This document shows, piece by piece, positions 48,901 to 61,360 of a stretch of DNA of 64,000 nt. The notes under the pieces are model-generated. The model worked only from the letters and a program-made list of their open reading frames with translations. It searched no databases and was not told the origin of the DNA. A program made the translations under genes and the position numbers. The stretch is from assembly GCA_902729315.2 (NCBI GenBank), contig LR746280.1, positions 2,972,501 through 3,036,500 of the forward strand, read 5' to 3'. The DNA comes from Spirodela intermedia (Eukaryota > Streptophyta > Magnoliopsida > Alismatales > Araceae). Each line of letters begins with the position of its first letter. The first letter of the stretch is position 1.

Positions 48901-49920
48901 AGGAGCAACTCCACCTAAAAGCCATAGGTAGAGAGGTTTCAGATGTCTAAAACAGAATAACAAGTAAAAAATCAGCTTCAAGCTCAGGAGATAAAGGGAC
49001 CTCAACATCAGGTGCAAACGTTTCTCTATCGTCTTCAAATATCTGTGAAGGTGACAAAAGATCAGACTTCTATATTACAGTTTCTCCAACAGGGAGAATA
49101 ATGGAAAAAAAAATACCTCCGAAAATATGTTATAGAATGTCAGAAAAAGGGCCGTGACTCTGATTGTTGAACCCATTTGAGTCAAAAGAGCTATATCTCC
49201 TTTGCTTTGTATCACCAGACAATTCCTACCATGAATAAAATTACTGTTAAGCCAAAAGATTTAACTGATTCGAATAAAATTCAAATTGAAAAAGAAAAAA
49301 ACTAGATTTCCAAATGCACAAAGTTCAAGGCAATCACCTTATCATATTGAGCTCTTTCATCTGTATCTCGCAAAGTCTAGAATACATTTTTTCACAAAAC
49401 ATAAAATTAGGACAAAAATAGATAATGTATAATTTAGTCTAATGTAGACATAACAGAGAATTTATTTCACCTCATAGGCTTCTCTTATCTCTTGGAACTT
49501 CCTCTTTGCTACAGGATTGTGCTCATTAGCATCAGGATGGAATTCATTTGCCAGCTGTAAATGACAACTCTCAGATACAATCAAAGAAGAACAAATAGGA
49601 AAGCACGCTCCAGGGAATATTTCAGTAAAGCAAAGCAATTAGAAGGAGATAACATCTCAAAATTTAAGTCACAAATAAATTTTAATGTACAAACATAATC
49701 CAAATAACCCATTCAAGAGGTTGATCTTTGTTCGTATATTTGATGGAGATAGGATCATCCTTTTACTGGTTAGAATGATATTCCCATGAAAGCTATTTCA
49801 TCACTTCAAAATATAATTGCATCTTCATCAAAATATAAATGCTAATGGATAGATCAAAATGTCAGTTTTACCTGATAGAAAATGACTTCATTGCGATTAG
49901 TATAGAACCAATAAAGTCTC
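45914..49920 (-). CDS. Mitochondrial-type DnaJ (ATJ1-like), J-domain and zinc-finger exons, one frameshift
   Basis: Minus-strand exons: about 49920-49872 (start of the J-domain, degraded), 49554-49471 (ANEFHPDANEHNP with the HPD motif, KRKFQEIREAYE), 49376-49338 (TLRDTDERAQYDK), 49225-49117 (SSFDSNGFNNQSHGPFSD), 49042-49001 (IFEDDRETFAPDVE), 48914-48827 (LSFSEAAKGCTK, CDSC), 46168-46104 (GSGHSINAKPRVCTTCGGTG), 45976-45914 (VTVIPFTSRCSACKGLG). The CxxCxGxG zinc fingers of a type I DnaJ are visible, and almost all phases join. In exon 49225-49117 (109 bases) a shift of one base, or loss of two, creates TAA at 49130-49132; the frame that fits the family resumes just after it. The start exon with a mitochondrial presequence was not found. 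Either a recent pseudogene or a sequence error. The C-terminal exons are probably those at 28.1-29.2 kb. Confidence 0.75.
46172..48826 (-). other. Large intron of the DnaJ gene, no gene recognised
   Basis: Intron between the exons ending at 48827 and starting at 46168. Short open frames (47074-47322, 48081-48370, 48439-48627) have no recognised family. 48440-48600 is open on the minus strand with KKCYDFCYG, faintly like a zinc-finger repeat, but it does not fit the reading of the neighbouring exons. Confidence 0.5.
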
Positions 49921-50924
49921 ACAGACCGTGTGAAATGGATGGAGTGTGACAAAGGAAGGATTAGGCTATGAACTAAGATTATGGAAGTTATAGATGATAT
50001 TAATAATAGGTGAATTTTAAGGCTGCAGAATTAACGCAGAATGTCTGGCATGCACATAATACGAAATTAGAAAAACATAACCGTCTTGGCTATTTCCAGT
50101 AACTAGACACAACCAGAGGAAGACACAAGAAATGTCGTGTAAAAATAAAATGGCTCTGTCAAAATGAAAATTGCTTCGGTAAGTAATGAATTCCTATGAT
50201 TGGAGGACTTCTTACAAAATAGTAATTAAACTGGGAAAGTTATATAAGGAAGTTTTAGGCGACCAAAAAACCTATATCAACCAAAGATAACAGCAGCAGC
50301 TAAAGCAAGAATGCTTAGATGGATGCGAAGGAAAACCAAAACGAATTCCTAGTCAAATGACATTGTTAGAAAAAACAGCAGGAATAACAACACGTAACAT
50401 CTTTCACATGACTATGACATCAACTACCGAACGAAGCAATATCACACAATATTGTATCAGAGACTTTAAAATGAGAAAAGGGGAAAACAAAGAATGCTGA
50501 TCTCCACTACAAGTAATACAGGATCAAAGCGAGTTAAAAAAAAAAGGCAAGGGAGGAAGGAGGGGGGATTGTTTAAAATGACATGAACGAATTAATTTTA
50601 TAAACAAAATTACTTTCATGAAAACAGAGATTTACACTTTCCTCGACTGGTAGACGGAAAAAGAAAAAAATTGCCCCCGTGAGCGGATAAGATAAGAGAA
50701 TATCAAAGTTGTATCTTGGCGCTGGGACTCACAGCAAAGCCTGCCTATTCTTTTATCCACTGATCAACACATATCAGGCAAGAGCTGGATCACCAGGGTC
50801 AAGACTGCGATTGTCAGATAGAAGAATAGATGCCTATTCCAAAGAGAGGAGACTTGATGCCACCTGTAAGTTCAACCAGTAAGCTGCTCATCAAGCATGT
50901 TGGTCGTTCCGTAAATCCTCATCA
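49921..50924. other. Upstream region of the DnaJ J-domain exons
   Basis: The first exon and promoter of the DnaJ gene are expected here or in the adjoining duplicate, but I cannot pick them out. A minus-strand stretch near 50830-50880 reads SPLFGIGIYSS, which only loosely resembles a presequence region. Confidence 0.25.
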
Positions 50925-51499
50925 TATTCAGGTTAAAATATAGCACAACAAAGAAAATCAAAGACACTGGTCCTCACATGACAGATAGAGTTTGACCGCA
51001 GCATGAAAAACAGAATTTGTGCCTATTCTACACCAACAAGATTCAGACAGACCCAGAGTTCACATACGAAGGAAAGGATCGCCAGATAACAAAACTGTAG
51101 AAATAAAATAAAATCATCCGCATTCATTGGCAGGAAAAGTTTTCCCCGAGCTACCATTGATAATAAACATATCAGAGATGATAATTAAAATTTTCAAAAC
51201 ATATCATCTTTGAACGTCGGAGAACCCAGACTGACTTTTAGTCAAACAATACAATTGCCAAAATTGTAATGGCATCCCATTTAGAAGTGGCTGTTCCTCT
51301 CTCAAATTCTTCATATAAACATCAAAATTTAACAGTTGTTTTGTCTCTGTTGAATACGGTTATGATCAAATTTTTGTACCTCATCATGATTATTATTCTC
51401 TTAACATATGATTTTCAATTTATATATTTCATAAATGCACAGTTTTGTTCATTCATAATTTTTCTTTATTTCATAGTAGACAGAACAGAGTTGGGAACC

Positions 51500-51689
51500 C
51501 ACTAAATTCCTTGCTCCAGAAGTTTGGTGAATTGAGCTGTGGAGCAGCAGCTTGTCCATCACTGCTGCTTTTAGGAAAGCATCTCGTAAGGAGCCACCTT
51601 GAATCAGACACAAAAAGGGCCCCAAGGATGCTACCGAGGATGCCTCTGATGCTCAAGCTAATTGGTGGCAGAGTGTGAAAGAGGTATAG
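51500..51689 (+). pseudogene. Duplicate of the small unknown frame at 26.9 kb, frameshifted
   Basis: Ends ASDAQANWWQSVKEV before TAG at 51687. Upstream it agrees with copy 1 only after a shift of frame near 51615 (DTKRAPRM in one frame, PKDATEDASD in the other). Confidence 0.4.
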
Positions 51690-52394
51690 AAAACTACAAG
51701 ATAGCAGCCGCCTCTACAGAAATTTGCAGTGAAGCTCTAATGCATCGGCACTGAGTTCAGGTGAGGATGAGGAGTGTATCTATGCGTCTGTCCCCTGCAG
51801 AGGGGATAAGGATATGGATTCTACATTAACAACTGGCCCTCTGTCGGTTAAAAGTGATGTAAAATATTAAAATTCATAAAGAAGAGAAAACTGTATATGA
51901 TGGTGTAGTATAAAATAATCATTGTCACAAAGAGGTGGTCTTCAGTGATAACAGCAGCAAAAAGCCTAGCAACTTATCTTGTGCATAGGGACTTATGTGA
52001 CCTACTCATGTTATACACGGGATGGCCAACTAGAAGTCAGGAGAATGGGTGAGGTGAGGAAGAACCGAGCAACAATGCATTGAACTATCTTGTCAATAGA
52101 AAGTTCTCACAATTGAAGTGGATATCCATAGATAAGATGTATGAGTCTGACAGAGGTCAGCAGAAAGAGAATCAGCTGTTGAATGCCCGTTAACTTAATA
52201 AGGCACACTGACCATTTTGTCTCTTCTTACCCAGACTCTTCCAAGATGCACTGCACAATGCCATAGATTCAAAAAGTCCAAATATATTTCACAGTTGCAA
52301 TTCCTCAGTGTTTTAGCATCCCTATAGAGTTATAAACGAACCAGCAAAGAATGGCACTAACAAAAGAAACTGAAGGTAATGCAAGAAATCGTAC

Positions 52395-52451
52395 CTTCAC
52401 GTCCATCTTCCCCAACAAAGTTGGTACCTTGACCTTTCCACCAAGGTTAGC
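52395..52451 (-). pseudogene. Orphan DnaJ exon, duplicate of 29146-29202
   Basis: 57 bases, open and with the same splice sites, reading ANLGGKVKVPTLLGKMDVK. Three residues differ from copy 1. No J-domain exons lie between it and TAF13, so it is a leftover of a duplicated gene. Confidence 0.8.
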
Positions 52452-52600
52452 CTGAATAATAAGTTGAATACTAGTAAACAATCAGAATTGTTATAAATAC
52501 ATATGATTTCATGGGAGAAATCAATTGTCCTCAATCCTAACAGGACAAGATGAGGCATAACCAAGTGCAAATAAAACTCAACCGAATTTCAAATATCTCT

Positions 52601-53495
52601 CAAAGTAATGTCATGTATCTAAATCCTCATGCATGCCAACTTCCCAATGAATTTTCTTCAAATGATTGTCCATTCCTTTTGACGGTTTGCGCTAGTTTTC
52701 TACTCCTAATAGGAAATATTCCTTCTTTATAAATGGAGGACTCAATTTCTATTTCCTTGCTTATTTATATTTCTCCAGGTTCGAATATGGGCCATACTAG
52801 AGCTTATCCAGCTCACTCAATAATACCTATAGTAATAAAAAATAATTAGATTCCTTTATTAATTATATATTATTTTGTAAAACCATATCAATAATAAAAA
52901 AAGGAGTCATTGTTCTTTATCTGCTGTTCGAAGCCTTGAGTTTCCTTAAATTTAGATATGGGCCAAGTTAGAGGTTAACGAATACATGTTGGACCGAGCT
53001 GTTCTTAACTTTTAAATAACAAAATATTGACACCTCCCATAGTTGCCGTCCTGTAACCACAGAATAATGATTCGCAAGAATCATGTTGTTTAGTTATAGT
53101 CCCTCCAATTTTCCTAGGTGAAAGAGATGGGAAGTAAATACCTATTTACTTGAGTATATTACAGTGGCCTCCAAAAGAACAGAAGATTGCAGATATTTGA
53201 TTCCATTGCTCTTATTCTCCACACTTTACATCCCAAGTTTGTTCTTATAGGAAGAGGTAGTCTTCTTCTCTGACAAATAGCAAACCATGATCTCTATTCC
53301 CTATAACTCTTTTTCCATCAATGGAGCTCTAACATGAAAGGTGGTTTTGAGCAGACTGATATTCCTACCAACATAGGTTTACCAGCTCCTATTCCTCTTG
53401 CCTACCAAATTTTTATCTTCTTTCCCAAACAAAAGAACCAATTCCAAGGAAGATCACGGTTCCTTGTCTGGGATGTTGTAAAGGGAGGGTGTGGT
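52601..53495. other. Downstream region of TAF13
   Basis: AT-rich, no recognised gene. The TAF13 3' untranslated region is expected at the upper end. A 108-codon plus-strand frame at 53334-53660 overlaps the last TAF13 exon on the opposite strand and is not a gene. Confidence 0.4.
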
Positions 53496-56400
53496 TCAGC
53501 CTTCGTTCTGAAGGAGCTTTTCTTCATCTATTTCAAATGCTTTCCTCGCCTGTTTAAGCTCTTCATTCATGGACAGCAGTTCAGTGCACCGATGGAGCTT
53601 AGGCAAATCCTGTGCAAAGAAGAGATCCACAATCAATGCACACGTTCTGGGCTCCATTGACAAAATGTGGATCCTTCCCAGGATAGAATTCTCATAAAGT
53701 CTCCTGCCAGAAAATGAGAAGGCAGAATCTCATAGGGCACAATTCACAGGGATCATTAAAATTAGAAATGTAAAACTGTCAAGTACCTTACGAATCAAAA
53801 ACAGGAAATCCTCCGTCAAGAGCTTTCCTCGTTTTGATGCAATATCCTGAGCTTTATGTGCCTAGAGAAGGTTTACATATGACCCCAACGGTGAGAAGAG
53901 TAAAAGCAAGAGAAAAACTTCAACTCGGAAAAGAAATTGTAAATAATAGGCACGATGAATTGCTTAGAATTCACGTTCGAGTCCCTTTAAGACTGATGGA
54001 AACAGAGCCAATCGAGGAAAGTAGAGATGATGTTCAGAAGTGCACATTCATTACAAAAGACAAGCAGCTTAGTTGACCTTTGTGCTTAGGGAGTTTACTA
54101 CATAAATAACTTTCTCAATTTCAGTGAAATATATATCATCCATCTGCATCTTTTTATCCCAGTCCAGTGGGAAACACATTAAACTGATAAAAATACAAGT
54201 CCAAGGAAAATTAAGTTTGCAGAAGGGGGGCAGTTGGGAATATCCAAAACAAAAAATAGATAAAGCACTGTGAATGTACCACAGGAAATGAGAGTTCTTG
54301 TCACCTGCTCATTTTTTTGTTGAGAGAAATTTGAAAAAAAGCTCTGAGAATTCGGAAGACTCAGAAGTAATTAGTCCATTTTAGAGATATAAGAAGACCA
54401 TAAATATTCAACTTAAAAACTTATCAGTCACTAGTCGACAAAAGATGAGAAAAAAACAAAATTGTTTTTTGGAGGAAATAAGATCTTCTCACATGTCAGT
54501 TTGAATGCGAGACTAGTGTCTCTCATACTTTCTTCCTCTTCATTCAGATTCACATATTTGGACGAATTCAAAGATTGAGAGCTGCTTAGAGGGTGACCAA
54601 GTGTTGGTATAGGGGAACGCACCAATTTCAGTTGAGTTTTTATGCATCAAGGTTTTATAATTATAGCCCTTAAGAGGGACTGACAGCCACTTACCAAGTC
54701 AGTCACGTATTCAACAACAATGTCTTCCACGAGGGCAACAGTCTCTGGAAGTGGCTGCAGAAAAGGCGATGGCATCAGAATGGAATCAGATATTTAAAAA
54801 AAATAGGAGATTAACATCTACATACAGATAATAATAGCGCATACTAAGAGGGAAGTCAGAACCTGAGTGCCACATTCAAAGCACCTGTGGGTAAAGCTTT
54901 GCCTCCATTATTACTACTATCAATAAATTCGATTTTTTTATACATAAAAAAGGTTATTTGGTTTTAGATCCCTGCAAAAAACTTCATTTATAAAAAACCT
55001 TTTACTATCCTGCCAACTACCAAACATACTCGCTAATATTCTAGTCAAATCTCCATTCAACAGATGAAAAATACTTCTAGTATATTTCACAATCATTTAA
55101 TTAATGTGTTAAAAAAAACTACATGTTGAGCAAGCAAGTCACTATGAGGGGGAGTACAGGTAAGTGTTTAGTATTTTGGAAAGAGCCCGACAGTAATGAT
55201 GACAAGGATTTCTTTTTTGGGGAGAGAGTAACAGCTCATGAAGAGGCTGTCAGGGAGAAGGATTTGGGTCTCAGAAGGAGACTAGCATCAAATATGCTTT
55301 AGGACTTAGATAAAGGCAGATAGCGGACATTACTACTCTGGGAAGAGTGCAAAAGAGATGAGTAATCTGGTACTCAGGGAAACAAACAAGCCTAGTGTAA
55401 GATGTGAGAGACAGTCATTTGTATTACAAAAAGAGGAAGGAACTCAGGACATGGAGCACAAGAAGATGGTAAGGGAGGCAGTCAATCAATTTAGGATAAT
55501 GTCATCATTCACACCGCACCTCCAATTATTGTTAAGAGGATCAACCTCACCCACGAGTCAGTTGATTGAAATAATGGACTGAGATGGAATGACTACACAA
55601 TAAAAGTTTCCTAAGGATGGGAATTTTAAATCCAATGAAAAAATGGGCATATTACTGGAGACTTTTAAAGGAAAATAAGAAAAAATATTCTTCTATGAGT
55701 TTGTAAACAATGCATCAATGGATCACCTATAGAGCAGAAGAGAGTTTTGATAGAGTTCAATGACTTTGATATCAAATTATTTGACTATACTAATGAATAA
55801 TAATCAGTGCTGTGAGCACCATCGTAGCTTAACAATCCTAGTAAGCACATAAAGGTCTTCTCCAACCTACACGGCTTTGGGGACTGTTGAAAGCAAATTT
55901 GGTCTTTGAGCCTACACAAAGATGGTTTAGTTATATGGTCTCAGGTTTCTTACTGAAGCATCTTAACCCTAAATTTGTGGAGATCTAGAGATGATAATCC
56001 TGTGTTGCTTCTTGTTTTTTGTTCAGGTGGAATAATTTCTTAGTAAACGATAGATCATTTCATTTGAGCCTAAATTGGGCAAGCAATTTGAGGATGATTC
56101 TTCAGCACCACATTTCCTCTCTTGTGAAATAAAAAATAAGAATATTTCTATATGGTTTTTCCACAATGTAACTCAAGTGTGAAATTCACAAGTTTAACTT
56201 TTCACACAGCAGAAGGTATAGGAGAATTCCATTATCAAGATACATATCGTGGTTTACCAGCTTTTTCGTCATTCCACATATATAACCATGTTGTCATCTT
56301 AAACATGTTTTCATGATAGATTGTCAACGGCAAGTTTCAGACTTAGATACATCTTCAATACCAAATCTTGCAGCCATAAGTTATCCCCTATCCAACAACT

Positions 56401-57506
56401 ACATCTAACCGTTTAGCTCATCAGAAAAGGTTTTGAGAGACTTCACTTCTCTATTTTAATTGTTGACAAGGTGGCTTGGCTCTCTTCACTGTATTTAAAA
56501 TTGAGTATCCTAGTAAGTAATATAATCATATGGACATCAAAAGAAGTTACCCGCTTCTGTGAATTGACAGAAAAGAACTAAAATGTACCAAGCTCTTAAG
56601 GATAACGGGACCAGAAATTTCGTTTGAATGAGGATAACTAAGCCATTCAGCTATTTGTAATAGAGAAAATTTCAAAAGCAGGGATTTTAGCTATCATGTC
56701 CCGAAATATTTTTATGCTCACCTAGTGGACGCCATATTATTAGCACATCATCATCATCATCATTCTTGTTCTTATAATAATCATTATTATTGCCATTCTT
56801 GTTGTATTGTTGTTGTAAGACGCCCACAAGCCACAAGTCATTGAAATAACAATGCAGCATGGCTTTGAATATTGCCCTTGAAAAATATATTAAAGAAGAA
56901 TCCAATGCGAAAATACGCATTCACTTACATTGGGATCGTCGCCAAATCCATACATCATATGTTGTACTGCAATAGAAAAGTTAAGTGAGTTAGAACAAAA
57001 TCCCATTTGTGATGTGCACGCGAAATGCAGGAACTCAAATACTGATCAATATGAAAACCAAATGGAAACATTGAACGAAAGAACTTAAAAAAATAAAGAC
57101 TAAAACATAAATTTTAGATGTCTCAATTAAGATACATAGAGTAAGATGAACCTCAGAAACGTCATTCAAAACATTCTCGGGCTCAGTTCGGAAGTTCATG
57201 CTCAGAGAGTGTTACAAGACTCCGTGTAAAATTGTTCTGGATATTCTCATGATAATAATAGAGCTCGGAGAAGCCACTTGAAACATTACGACAGATTATA
57301 TTTACGGAGAGGGAACCCTGAGCTCTTCCCGCCAAATCTTTTAATTTCCCTCTTTAGGTCTTTGGTGATATAAAGAGCAGTAAAACCATATTATTTCACT
57401 CACAATCTTTCTGGAAGACTCCCCGCTTGCGCTTGAACGAAGCCTCAGAAGGGAGCGAAGACCCTGTCTTCGGCTTTGACACGGTCCCCGAGGAGGAGTT
57501 CTGCAT
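53496..57506 (-). CDS. TAF13: TAF13, histone-fold subunit of TFIID, 129 residues, five exons
   Basis: Minus-strand exons: 57506-57404, 56966-56929, 54754-54695, 53861-53787, 53609-53496 (stop TGA). All splice sites are GT..AG and phases join, giving 34+13+20+25+37 residues with no break. The protein starts MQNSSSGTVSKPKTG, followed by KRKRGVFQKDLQHMMYGFGD, then PLPETVALVEDIVVEYVTDL, AHKAQDIASKRGKLLTEDF, and KLHRCTELLSMNEELKQ. This is the whole histone fold of TAF13, which pairs with TAF11 in the general transcription factor TFIID in the nucleus. The length agrees with the plant family (about 126 residues in Arabidopsis, from memory). The start codon is the first in frame after a stop-free leader and gives the family's N-terminus. 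The 2 kb intron 54755-56928 and others contain no recognised gene. It looks functional. Confidence 0.93.
54755..56928 (-). other. TAF13 intron 2, possibly with a decayed retroelement
   Basis: 2.17 kb intron. 55140-55600 on the plus strand is GA-rich and has protein-like stretches (GERVTAHEEAVREKDLGLRRR) with stops between them, which could be a degraded transposon piece. The ATC/ATT repeat at 56745-56765 (CATCATCATCATCATC) is a small microsatellite. Confidence 0.4.
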
Positions 57507-57789
57507 CTTGAACGGCAAATATCCGTCGGCAGTTTCCTAACAAACCAGAGAACGATGAGCAGGGCGTCACACGATCTCGTAGTTGCCGCCCAAAACCGCG
57601 AACAATGGCCGCTATTGCGAGAAAACCCAGCAACAACAGGAAATCAAGAATCGTCCAGGAAACCGCAACTAAAATTTTCGCGCAGGGAGAGAGAGATGCA
57701 GAGGATCGGAAAGCCTCTCACCAAATCGAAAGAGATGAGCTGAGAATACCCTCCTTCGTTGTGCAACAGAACGAGCGACAAAGATACAA

Positions 57790-57915
57790 GAGAGGAGTGA
57801 GAGAGAGAGAGAGAGAGGGAGAGAGAAAGTAACCCGAAGGTTGCCCCAATTGGGCTGTCCCTCATTGGGCCATCTAACCCCAAGGTTGGCCCAGTTTTTC
57901 TAAATTGGGCCTCCA
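57790..57915 (-). promoter_or_regulatory. TAF13 promoter: TGGGCC/T (site II) elements and CT-rich start region
   Basis: On the plus strand: TGGGCT at 57851, TGGGCC at 57866, GGCCCA at 57888 and TGGGCC at 57906. Such site II motifs are known from plant housekeeping gene promoters, where TCP factors bind. Between them and the gene, read on the minus strand, is a CT-rich tract (57795-57830), typical of plant start regions. The motifs lie about 345-405 bases before the start codon. The transcription start itself is not seen. Confidence 0.55.
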
Positions 57916-57959
57916 AACCCTCTTCGAAACAGAAATATTTATAGACCGGCCAGGCCCGT

Positions 57960-57994
<35 letters not shown>

Positions 57995-58035
57995 TCTCTC
58001 CGTCTCTCTCCGTATCTCTCTCTCCCTCCCCCTCC
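57960..58035. repeat. CT microsatellite upstream of TAF13
   Basis: CT repeats at about 57961-57990, then imperfect CTCTCTCCG blocks. Low-complexity open frames here are artefacts. Confidence 0.85.
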
Positions 58036-58899
58036 CTCGCGTTACTAGAACTAGACTTTGAAAATTGAAAGATAATTTTGTATTGGATATAGCCAAAGAA
58101 GATCTTAAATAATTTATGAATATTTTATTATAAGACCTATATGAGCACATTGGAAAAAAATTGTGAATATGTCCTGGTTTTGAAAATCTTCCAAGGATGC
58201 ACTTAAATTATTTTTGTTTCCACTTTCTTTGATACATATAGCTAAATATTGATTATACACCCTAGAGAAAAATATGATCCAAACTACTACAAAAAAAATT
58301 TCAAGATAATCATTAGAACCATGGCAATGAGAAACACAATCCTTAGATTTATTCAAAACCCCAGATAATCATTTAATGAGTCAAGAGAATGAATTAATTA
58401 ATAAGAAAATGTCCTCATCATGAGATACCAACATGAGAGATAGTGCAAAATTTATATGATGGATTAACATAATAACGTAGGCAGATGATAATGAAAAATC
58501 TTTGCATTATGCTTCATTGAAATATTAAGAGAGAAATAATTGACCCTCTAAGAAGGGCAAAATGTGTAAGATAAAAAAAAAATAAAGATAAGGAGTTAAT
58601 ACCTAAAGTGAATGAAAATAATAAAAAATTAACACAAATAAGATCATTTAGCTAAAAAACTAAATCATATCTTAACTATGCAAAGTAGGCCAAATCAAGT
58701 ACATCTTAACTCCCTCAAAAAAATTTGGTATGTTGTCTTTTCACTAATTGTACTCACACTAAAAATGAATGTCTCAGTCCAGTTTAGTCCTTAATATCTT
58801 TTTAAGAGGAACAACTAGTTGTCCAAAGGTATTATAAATCATAGTTTAATTCTTATTATAAGACTTACACTCCTAGATAGAGAAATCATCCCAACTTCT
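58036..58899. other. Intergenic AT-rich sequence
   Basis: No recognised gene. Confidence 0.35.
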
Positions 58900-59665
58900 C
58901 ATAGAAAAATCAATTAATGAAATGTAAAATTTTGTTTATATGTTTTAGAAATTTCTAGTTATTAAAAATAATTCACCTATTAAAGCTAGATTTATATGTT
59001 TTAATTATTTTTATTATTTGATTTTATTTTGTTAACTTGTAGAATAAATATAGGATATATTGTAGAATAAATATAGTCTAAGAATACTTAGCATAATTTT
59101 TATTATTAAAATGGAAATAATAAAATATAAAAAATTCTTTTACACCCTAGCAAGCCAACACTTGGCTGCTGACCTGAAGGGAAAACAACAGTTGAGCAGG
59201 TTGATCCTACATCTCTTAGAGCGCCATGTGACCAAACTCATTTGATCCAACGGCTTGTGAAGTACGTCGCAATACCAGAAACTTAAGTTCTCACATGTAT
59301 TATTATTAGAGATATAAAGACAATAATTGATTATTATTTAGTAAAATAGAAATTATCAATTATCATTAAAATCCCAATGATAGTTGCGAATACGACAATT
59401 TGTTCTTCCCTCCTTTTATGTGATCAACATCTCCAGCGATTGGCAAACTCATTCCTTCCTCCCCCAATTGCACTCAAGGCCTCCAACGAATGACCAGCTC
59501 TTCCCTTCTTCCCCTAGATGACAATGACAGCATGTTCGACCTCTCTTTTGGTAGATCTCTTTAGCAAGTGATGCAATGTTTTCAGATGATACTTCTATGA
59601 CTTCTAGCATGGTGTGGCACGATCAGATGAAACCAAGCTACCACACTAGTCTCCAATTGCCCAAG
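58900..59665 (+). repeat. LTR3-family repeat copy
   Basis: Shares with 6.6-7.2 kb the blocks TTAACTTGTAGAATAAATATAGG and CCAACACTTGGCTGCTGAC. It ends near the start of an LTR2 copy. Confidence 0.5.
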
Positions 59666-59669
59666 AGGT

Positions 59670-60719
59670 AGACTAAACTTGGGCAATGATTTATTTACTA
59701 TTTTTAGTATTTACTTATCTACTTTTGTCATTTATTTATATTTTATGACAAGTTCTTTCCATTTCATGCACATTTCGATTGAAATAAGTAGAACTAATTC
59801 AAAACTTGATGAATGATTTTCGTTCTTCTTTTGAATCCTCTGAAATTTTTTTGAGATTAAATTAAGATCATTTTCAACTTATTTTCTATTAATTTTCGTT
59901 GTTGAATCTTGATTTATTCACATTCCTAGTGTTCCATGAATAACAAGTATTGTTCTATTTTTGAACATAAAATCATTGAGATTAAAGGCTGATTAATGAA
60001 TGTTCAATAGTTAAAACAAGCTAGAGACATTCATGGTTGACCTCATGTCATGTGTGTGAATCCTTGAGCACATATTTTTTTGAGAAAATGGGTTGATTGT
60101 ATTTCTCTCTTTCTTCATTCTTGTCTTATCTCTTTCTCTCTCATTTGTGAGAGATCTCATCCTTTCTCTCTCTCGTGAGAGATTTATCTCCTCCTCTCTC
60201 TTTCTCTCCCTTTCGTGAGAGATCTCATCCCTTCTCTCTCTCGTGAGAGCTTTCTCTCCTCCTCTCTCTTTGTCTCCCTTTTGTGAGAGATCTCGTCCCT
60301 TCTCTCTCTCGTGAGAGCTTTCTCTCCTCCTCTCTCTTTGTCTCCCTTTTGCGAGAGATCTCATCCCTTTTCTCTCTTGTGAGAACTTTCTCTCCTCCTC
60401 TCTCTTTCTCTCCCTTTTGCAAGAGATCTCATCCCTTCTCTCCCTCGTGAGAGTTCTCTCTTTTCTCTCTCTTTTCTTCTTTCCTTTTCTCCACTTCCCT
60501 TCCTTTATTCTTGTCACCTCACCTTTTACTTTATTATTTTTGTTAAATATTAATAAATTATTTTTAAAAAATTATCTAAATAAAATTAGTTTTCATGATG
60601 GATTAATCAATATCCCTATGTTCAACTTGAGACTTACTTCTATATTGGTATTTTATTAAGTCTTAGTTATAAATATTATTAGATAGTGTGCATTTAAACA
60701 CAACAACAAGTGCACACCA
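59670..60719 (+). repeat. LTR2 copy (gypsy) with 68-bp array, next to its primer-binding site
   Basis: Forward LTR ending ...ACAAGTGCACACCA, directly followed by a primer-binding site. The array at 60.10-60.48 kb repeats GAGATCTCATCCCTTCTCTCTC-like units (key part GAGATCTCATCC) with steps of about 64-73 bases. Because the 10.58 kb copy is reversed, the array there reads as the complement. Open frames of Arg/Glu/Lys repeats on the minus strand (60011-60517) are this array, not a gene. Confidence 0.8.
60100..60480. repeat. Tandem array, about 68-bp unit, inside LTR2
   Basis: GAGATCTCATCC or GAGATCTCGTCC recurs at about 60150, 60218, 60287, 60355 and 60424. It is the reverse complement of the array at 10840-11285. 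Confidence 0.85.
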
Positions 60720-61360
60720 TCTTTTTGGCACCATTGTTGGGGAAGATTTATTTTTAATCAGTGTTAATTGATTTAGTTTTTCATATTTCAGTGATTTTAG
60801 ATAAATATATATATATTATAATTTTCATTATTTTATTATTTTTATTTAAATAGTATTTTGAATTTTTAAAAAAAGGTTTATTATGCTAATTTGATTTCTA
60901 CTTTTCTTTCATAAGTTAGAATTTAAAATCTTTAGTTTTTATTTTTTTTACTTGAGTATTTTAATTTTTCATTGATTCTATACTCCTCTTTGACATATTT
61001 ATTAGAATTATATCTTTATGTCATAATTATTGCTAGATTTAAATTCTAAAAAACTGATTTATGAACAATAGACGCAAATTGCAACCAATCTTAGAAAATC
61101 AAGCTACCAACCAATCTAAGATCTAAGGGCACAAGAAAAATATAATTTACCACCCATATTAGAGACTCCAACAATAGAAAAAGGAAAAAATCATCTCCTA
61201 TCGAAGTAGAGTCACCTAGGATGAATCATCCAACCTAAGAGAGTGAGAATGTTGAAAATACTCAACCTTATAAATCTATGTGTGATTATTATACACTAGA
61301 TTTATATAGACCTACTTTGTAGATTAGACCTCCTATTTTGCTAAATGTTTACTTTGATAT
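60720..61360 (+). mobile_element. Gypsy leader with primer-binding site, LTR2 element
   Basis: TTTTTGGCACCATTGTTGGGGA at about 60722-60743 is a well preserved tRNA primer-binding site (family form TGGCGCCGTTGCCGGGGA). About 350 bases later, weak coding for a gag start is visible (61080-61290), with stops. It is cut at about 61360 by an LTR1 copy. Confidence 0.75.

Larger units (their letters stand above)
50925..52600. repeat. Segmental duplication, copy 2
   Basis: Parallel to 26385-27480 and 28980-29390. It retains one DnaJ exon and the 3' flanking region, but has lost the part corresponding to 27.5-28.97 kb. It lies on the 3' side of TAF13 and on the 5' side of the DnaJ J-domain exons, so it looks like the end of an older tandem DnaJ copy. 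Confidence 0.8.

Noticed and set aside
57445-57636. 63-codon minus-strand frame overlapping TAF13 exon 1
   Set aside because: Different frame from the TAF13 start. The TAF13 reading continues correctly over four splice junctions, this one does not.
60011-60517. 168-codon minus-strand frame rich in Arg, Glu and Lys
   Set aside because: It is the 68-base tandem array of LTR2. The mirrored copy at 10.8-11.3 kb shows it is repeat DNA.
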